This document shows positions 60,926 through 64,000 of a DNA stretch of 64,000 nucleotides, piece after piece. The notes below the pieces were generated by a model. The model was not told where the DNA came from, did not search any database, and saw nothing but the letters and a program-made list of their open reading frames with translations. The position numbers were made by a program, and so were the translations under genes. The first letter of the stretch is position 1. Each line of letters begins with the position of its first letter. Origin of the DNA: PALSA-693 sp963780345 (lineage in GTDB: Bacteria > Actinomycetota > Acidimicrobiia > Acidimicrobiales > Palsa-688). The DNA lies in NCBI GenBank assembly GCA_963780345.1, contig CAWABU010000009.1, positions 1-64,000 of the forward strand, written 5' to 3'.

Positions 60926-61034
60926 TAGTGGGCTGCCTGCGAACTCGACGCCGGAAACTCGCGGCCAGCTGTCGTCATGCGACCAGGCATTCTGATGCCG
61001 AGTTTCCGGCGTCGAGTTTCTGGCCGGCCCACTA
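60926..61034. repeat. Palindromic MITE-like intergenic element, intact copy
   Basis: A 109-bp element with two inverted ends of about 36 bp. The left begins TAGTGGGCTGCCTGCGAACT; the right, in reverse complement, begins TAGTGGGCCGGCCAGAAACT; both continue CGACGCCGGAAACTCG. The centre (about 37 bp) is unique. The last three bases (61032-61034) are the TAG stop of recR on the minus strand. Other copies or fragments lie at 30593, 34602, 37482 and 42710. No transposase or target duplication is seen. Confidence 0.85.
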
Positions 61035-61655
61035 AGCACCGACCTCCCGGCGGCCCTCCAGGGCCCGACCGAGCGTGAGCTCGTCGGCGTACTCCAGGTC
61101 GCCACCGACGGGCAGCCCACTGGCGATGCGCGTCACCCTGAGCGGCAGGTCCTTGAGCAGGGACGCCAGATAGAGCGCGGTGGCGTCACCTTCAATGTTG
61201 GGGTTGGTGCAGAGAATGATCTCCTTGACCCCCTCGGAGTCGAGCCGGGCCAGGAGCTCCCGGATCCGCAGCTTGTCGGGGCCGATGCCATCGATGGGGC
61301 TGATGGCGCCCTGCAGCACGTGATAGCGGCCGCGGTACTCACGGGTCTTCTCGACCGCCACCACGTCGCGGGGCTCCTCCACCACGCACACCACGGATGC
61401 ATCGCGGCGGTCGTCGCGGCAGATGTCGCACTCGGTGGCGCCGGCGCGGCCCTCGGGCGCTCCCTCCGCAATGTTGAAGCAGCGTGGGCACCAGGACACC
61501 CGCTCCTTGACGATGCTGATGGCGTGAGCGAGTCGCAGGGCGTCGTCGCTCGAAAGCTTCAGCAGGTAAAAGGCGATGCGTTGTGCTGACTTGGGCCCGA
61601 TTCCCGGCAACCGGCCGAGCTCGTCAATGAGATCCTGAACTGCGGCGGCGTACAT
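61032..61655 (-). CDS. recR: Recombination mediator protein RecR
   Basis: A 207-residue protein that works with RecO (and RecF) to load RecA at gaps. HhH motif LIDELGRLPGIGPKSAQRIA, zinc finger with four Cys (CPRCFN ... CDIC) at about 56-80, Toprim domain (VVEEPRDVVAVEKTREYRGR, then PNIEGDATALYLASLL), and the C-terminal VTRIASGLPVGGDLEYADEL, with TLGRALEGR. Last gene of dnaX-ybaB-recR. The stop codon lies in the palindromic element. Confidence 0.98.
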   Translation of the reverse strand: MYAAAVQDLIDELGRLPGIGPKSAQRIAFYLLKLSSDDALRLAHAISIVKERVSWCPRCFNIAEGAPEGRAGATECDICRDDRRDASVVCVVEEPRDVVAVEKTREYRGRYHVLQGAISPIDGIGPDKLRIRELLARLDSEGVKEIILCTNPNIEGDATALYLASLLKDLPLRVTRIASGLPVGGDLEYADELTLGRALEGRREVGA

Positions 61656-61738
61656 CCCCGAACGACACTACCCACGGGTGCGACATTCGGCGGTGACCTC
61701 GACCCGTTGTCCGCAGGGCGCGGCCCTGCGGCCGCGCC

Positions 61739-62065
61739 CTACTGGCCGAACAGGTCGCCGAGGTCAACGCCGCCCAGGGCACCGGCGGCTTCAGCGTGGG
61801 CCTGGTCGACGACATCGCGCAGGGCAGCCAGGATGAGGTCTTGCAACATCTCGATGTCTTCGGGATCGATGACCGACCGATCGATGTGGACGTCCTGGAA
61901 CTCGAGATCGCCGGTGGCCCGAACCCGTACGGCCCCGCCGCCGGCCCGCCCCTCGAGCACCTTGGCGGAGGCCGAAGCCTGGGCGTCCTGAAGGCTCTGC
62001 TGGACTTCGCCCAACCGGGACAGGAACGCACTGAGGTCGGGAACGGGCTGATCTTCTCCGCTCAC
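61739..62065 (-). CDS. YbaB/EbfC nucleoid-associated protein
   Basis: A 108-residue DNA-binding protein. FLSRLGEVQQSLQDAQASAS is the first helix, VRVRATGDLEFQDVHIDRSV the central strands, DIEMLQDLILAALRDVVDQA the last helix. The family binds DNA non-specifically and is almost always encoded between dnaX and recR, as here. Its ATG overlaps the dnaX stop (ATGA at 62062-62065). There is a slightly long, acidic N-terminus. Confidence 0.9.
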   Translation of the reverse strand: MSGEDQPVPDLSAFLSRLGEVQQSLQDAQASASAKVLEGRAGGGAVRVRATGDLEFQDVHIDRSVIDPEDIEMLQDLILAALRDVVDQAHAEAAGALGGVDLGDLFGQ

Positions 62066-64000
62066 GGGGGAACCTCCTCGGCGCCGGGGAACGCTTCCAG
62101 CAACCGCTGCTCGGGCGAGAGTACCGCCCCCGGAGCGTCTATGAGCTCGTCAAGGTCGATGCTATCGGCGTCGTCGGGAAGGACAGCGGGCGAGGGAGGC
62201 ACACCTGCCACCCTGGCACCGCCGATTGCGCCCACAGCACCGACGGCCTGCCGGGCGGCGGCCACGGTCCCGCCGCTCACCGCGCCCGATGCGCCGGCGC
62301 CGCCCTCGTCCAGAACGAGCCGAAGCGGTACCGGTCGACCGAAGTGAGCCGCCAGGGCTGCCTCTACCTCGGGTCGGATGGCCTCGGCCCGGGTCAGGAG
62401 GCCTCGGTCCGGGAGGGCATAGACGGCGCCCGCGTCATCGACACCCACAAACCGGCCGGACGACAGGTACACCTTCACCCCGGGGCGGAGCCCGGCCAGG
62501 ATCCGGTCGCCCCACGCGATCGTCAACTCCTCCCGGCTGGGTAAGGACCCCGGCGCGACTCCGGAGGCCGGCGGCGCTTCGGAGGTCGGTGTCGCCGTGG
62601 GGGCCGGCGGGCCCGGCGCCTCCGGAGGCCGGGAACCTCGCGGCCGCCGATGGGCGCCGAGTGCCGATTGGCCGCCGGCGGGCGGCGCGGATGGGGGCTG
62701 GCCGCCGGAGGGGGCCTGACCGGAGGGGGGCTGACCGGACGCGGCCCGGGAGGGCTGGGACCGGGAGGGCTGGGACCGGCCGGACGGAGCCTGGGAAGGC
62801 TGGACGGAGGGGGACGGGCCCACGGCGGCGGTAACCGGCGGCGACCGACCGGGGGGGCCCGGATCGGTAGAAGCGGGCGGCGGAATCGAGCGGACGGCCT
62901 GGACCGGAGCGCCGCCCGCCTCACCTCCGGCCCCTCCCTCGCCCCTTTCGCCGACCAATCGTTCCAGTCGCTCGATGCGGACCAGCAGGGCGGACCGGCT
63001 GTCGTCGGCGCCGACTGCTGCCAGTCGGACCAGAGCCACCTCCAGCGTGACTCGAGGATCGGGAGCGTCGCGCATGTCGATCAGGGCCTGTCCGATGACC
63101 TCCATGGCCCGGACCAGGGCGGCCGTACCGAGGCGGCGAGCCTGCGCCTCGACTGCGGCGGCGGCGTCATCGGCGAGCAATACCAGCGATCGAGACTGGG
63201 TGGCGAGGAATCCGTCGCGCAGTTGCTCGAGCAGGTCGGTCCCGAGCCGCCGCGGATCACGGCCGGCCGAAATCGCCTCCGCCACTTCCAGCAACACCCG
63301 ACCGGGATCGCGATCGGCGATGGCGTCGACGATGTCCGTGAGGATGGTCGCCTCGTCGTCGACGGTGCCGGCGGCCGCGACCTGATCGAGAGCGGAGATG
63401 GCATCCCGGGCCGAGCCGTGACCCCGGCGGACGACCAGGTCGATGGCTTCGGGGGGGACCCCGAGCGCAGCCCGATCGTTGATGCCACGAAGCAGGGAGC
63501 CCAGCACTTCGGCGCCCAGAAGGTGGAACTCGAAGTGCTGGGTGCGGCTGCGGATAGTCGGCAGCACCTTCTGAGGGTCGGTGGTAGCCAGCACGAAGAT
63601 GACGTGGCCCGGCGGATCCTCGAGGGTCTTGAGCAAGGCGCTGGCGGCCGCCGACGTCATCTGATGGACCTCGTCGATGATGTAGACCTTCCACTGACCG
63701 GGGGTGCCCAGCGCCACCCGGCCCAACAGGTCCCGCATCTCGTCGATACCCCGGTTGGTGGCGGAGTCGAGCTCCTGCACGTCGAGGGACGCGCCCTGCC
63801 GGATGGCGACACAGGAGGGACAGGTGCCGTCCGGCTCCCCGTCGTCGGGATGCTCGCAGTTGAGCGCCATGGCCAGAATGCGAGCGGTCGACGTCTTGCC
63901 CGTGCCCCGGGGCCCGCTGAACAGGTAGGCGTGGGCCACCTTGTGGTCCCGAACGGCATGGCGCAAGGCCCGGGTGATGTGCTCCTGGCCGAGCACGTCC
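62062..64000 (-). CDS. dnaX: DNA polymerase III gamma/tau subunit, 5' part missing
   Basis: Clamp-loader ATPase gene running off the right edge; the visible frame has 646 codons. The family start (about 20 residues, then DVLGQEHITRALRHAV) lies partly outside. Walker A is SGPRGTGKTSTARILA, a zinc module with Cys residues follows (NCEHPDDGEPDGTCPSC), Walker B/DExx is KVYIIDEVHQMTSAAASALL, the sensor 1 segment is VIFVLATTDPQKVLPTIRSR. A long Pro/Ser/Gln-rich region (about residues 360-490, repeats of SQPSRS and PPSGQ) precedes a C-terminal tau-like domain. Programmed frameshifting to make gamma is not evident. Confidence 0.95.
   Translation of the reverse strand, partial: DVLGQEHITRALRHAVRDHKVAHAYLFSGPRGTGKTSTARILAMALNCEHPDDGEPDGTCPSCVAIRQGASLDVQELDSATNRGIDEMRDLLGRVALGTPGQWKVYIIDEVHQMTSAAASALLKTLEDPPGHVIFVLATTDPQKVLPTIRSRTQHFEFHLLGAEVLGSLLRGINDRAALGVPPEAIDLVVRRGHGSARDAISALDQVAAAGTVDDEATILTDIVDAIADRDPGRVLLEVAEAISAGRDPRRLGTDLLEQLRDGFLATQSRSLVLLADDAAAAVEAQARRLGTAALVRAMEVIGQALIDMRDAPDPRVTLEVALVRLAAVGADDSRSALLVRIERLERLVGERGEGGAGGEAGGAPVQAVRSIPPPASTDPGPPGRSPPVTAAVGPSPSVQPSQAPSGRSQPSRSQPSRAASGQPPSGQAPSGGQPPSAPPAGGQSALGAHRRPRGSRPPEAPGPPAPTATPTSEAPPASGVAPGSLPSREELTIAWGDRILAGLRPGVKVYLSSGRFVGVDDAGAVYALPDRGLLTRAEAIRPEVEAALAAHFGRPVPLRLVLDEGGAGASGAVSGGTVAAARQAVGAVGAIGGARVAGVPPSPAVLPDDADSIDLDELIDAPGAVLSPEQRLLEAFPGAEEVPP

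Noticed and set aside
60926..61034. Insertion sequence or CRISPR-like array
   Set aside because: No transposase, and copies are single dispersed palindromes rather than regularly spaced repeats.

Overview
The window is a high-GC chromosomal stretch that fits an actinobacterium, most likely an uncultured soil or sediment member of Acidimicrobiia or a close relative. Evidence: many GTG starts and overlapping GTGA/ATGA junctions, luciferase-like and split-barrel oxidoreductases of the F420/FMN type, a maleylpyruvate-isomerase-family (mycothiol-type) protein, an acyl-CoA carboxylase epsilon subunit, a class-E-sortase-type LAKTG anchor and a SEC-C methionine aminopeptidase. The taxonomic call is inference, because no rRNA gene is present.

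Layout. (1) 1-3.2 kb: remains of a mobile element, namely a frameshifted conjugation-type ATPase, a tRNA-3'-end-like fragment and decayed reading frames. (2) 3.2-14.7 kb: an envelope/secretome island with a giant (2,984 aa) DUF11-repeat surface protein ending in LAKTG, a secreted CHRD-DUF3455 protein and a secreted RTX-like repeat protein. The giant gene contains a recent 1,080-bp tandem duplication. (3) 14.7-22.5 kb: TetR regulator diverging from an ECF sigma factor, FAD oxidoreductase, tautomerase, DHA2 exporter behind coupled small ORFs, an alpha/beta-hydrolase-LuxR hybrid without the usual nucleophile, and a luciferase-like oxidoreductase. (4) 22.7-33 kb: GH172 (DUF2961) glycosidase, aldo/keto reductase, an orphan branched-chain-type substrate-binding lipoprotein, GNAT, GH25 muramidase with a bulb-lectin domain, split-barrel flavoprotein, VOC protein and a type-B carboxylesterase. 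(5) 33-46 kb: peptide deformylase, WYL regulator, Smr and cold-shock-like proteins, a crcB-DUF190-crcB fluoride-export operon, the lysC-asd operon and two cyclophilins. (6) 47-64 kb: core metabolism and replication/repair: a MeaA/ethylmalonyl-CoA-mutase-type B12 enzyme, acyl-CoA carboxylase beta+epsilon, leucyl/phenylalanyl-tRNA-protein transferase, a 5'-3' exonuclease apparently lacking a normal start codon, methionine aminopeptidase coupled to methylmalonyl-CoA epimerase, thiolase, ketopantoate reductase, and the recR-ybaB-dnaX operon, whose dnaX runs off the right edge.

How the genes fit together: thiolase, acyl-CoA carboxylase, epimerase and the B12 mutase lie within 12 kb and suggest C3/C4-acyl-CoA (ethylmalonyl- or methylmalonyl-CoA) metabolism, although no crotonyl-CoA carboxylase/reductase is in view. 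The most unusual non-coding signal is a family of about 109-bp palindromic intergenic elements with TAGTGGGC-like ends. Their terminal TAG triplets serve as stop codons of abutting genes at three loci. There are no rRNA genes, no complete tRNA that I can support, no CRISPR array and no intact insertion sequence.
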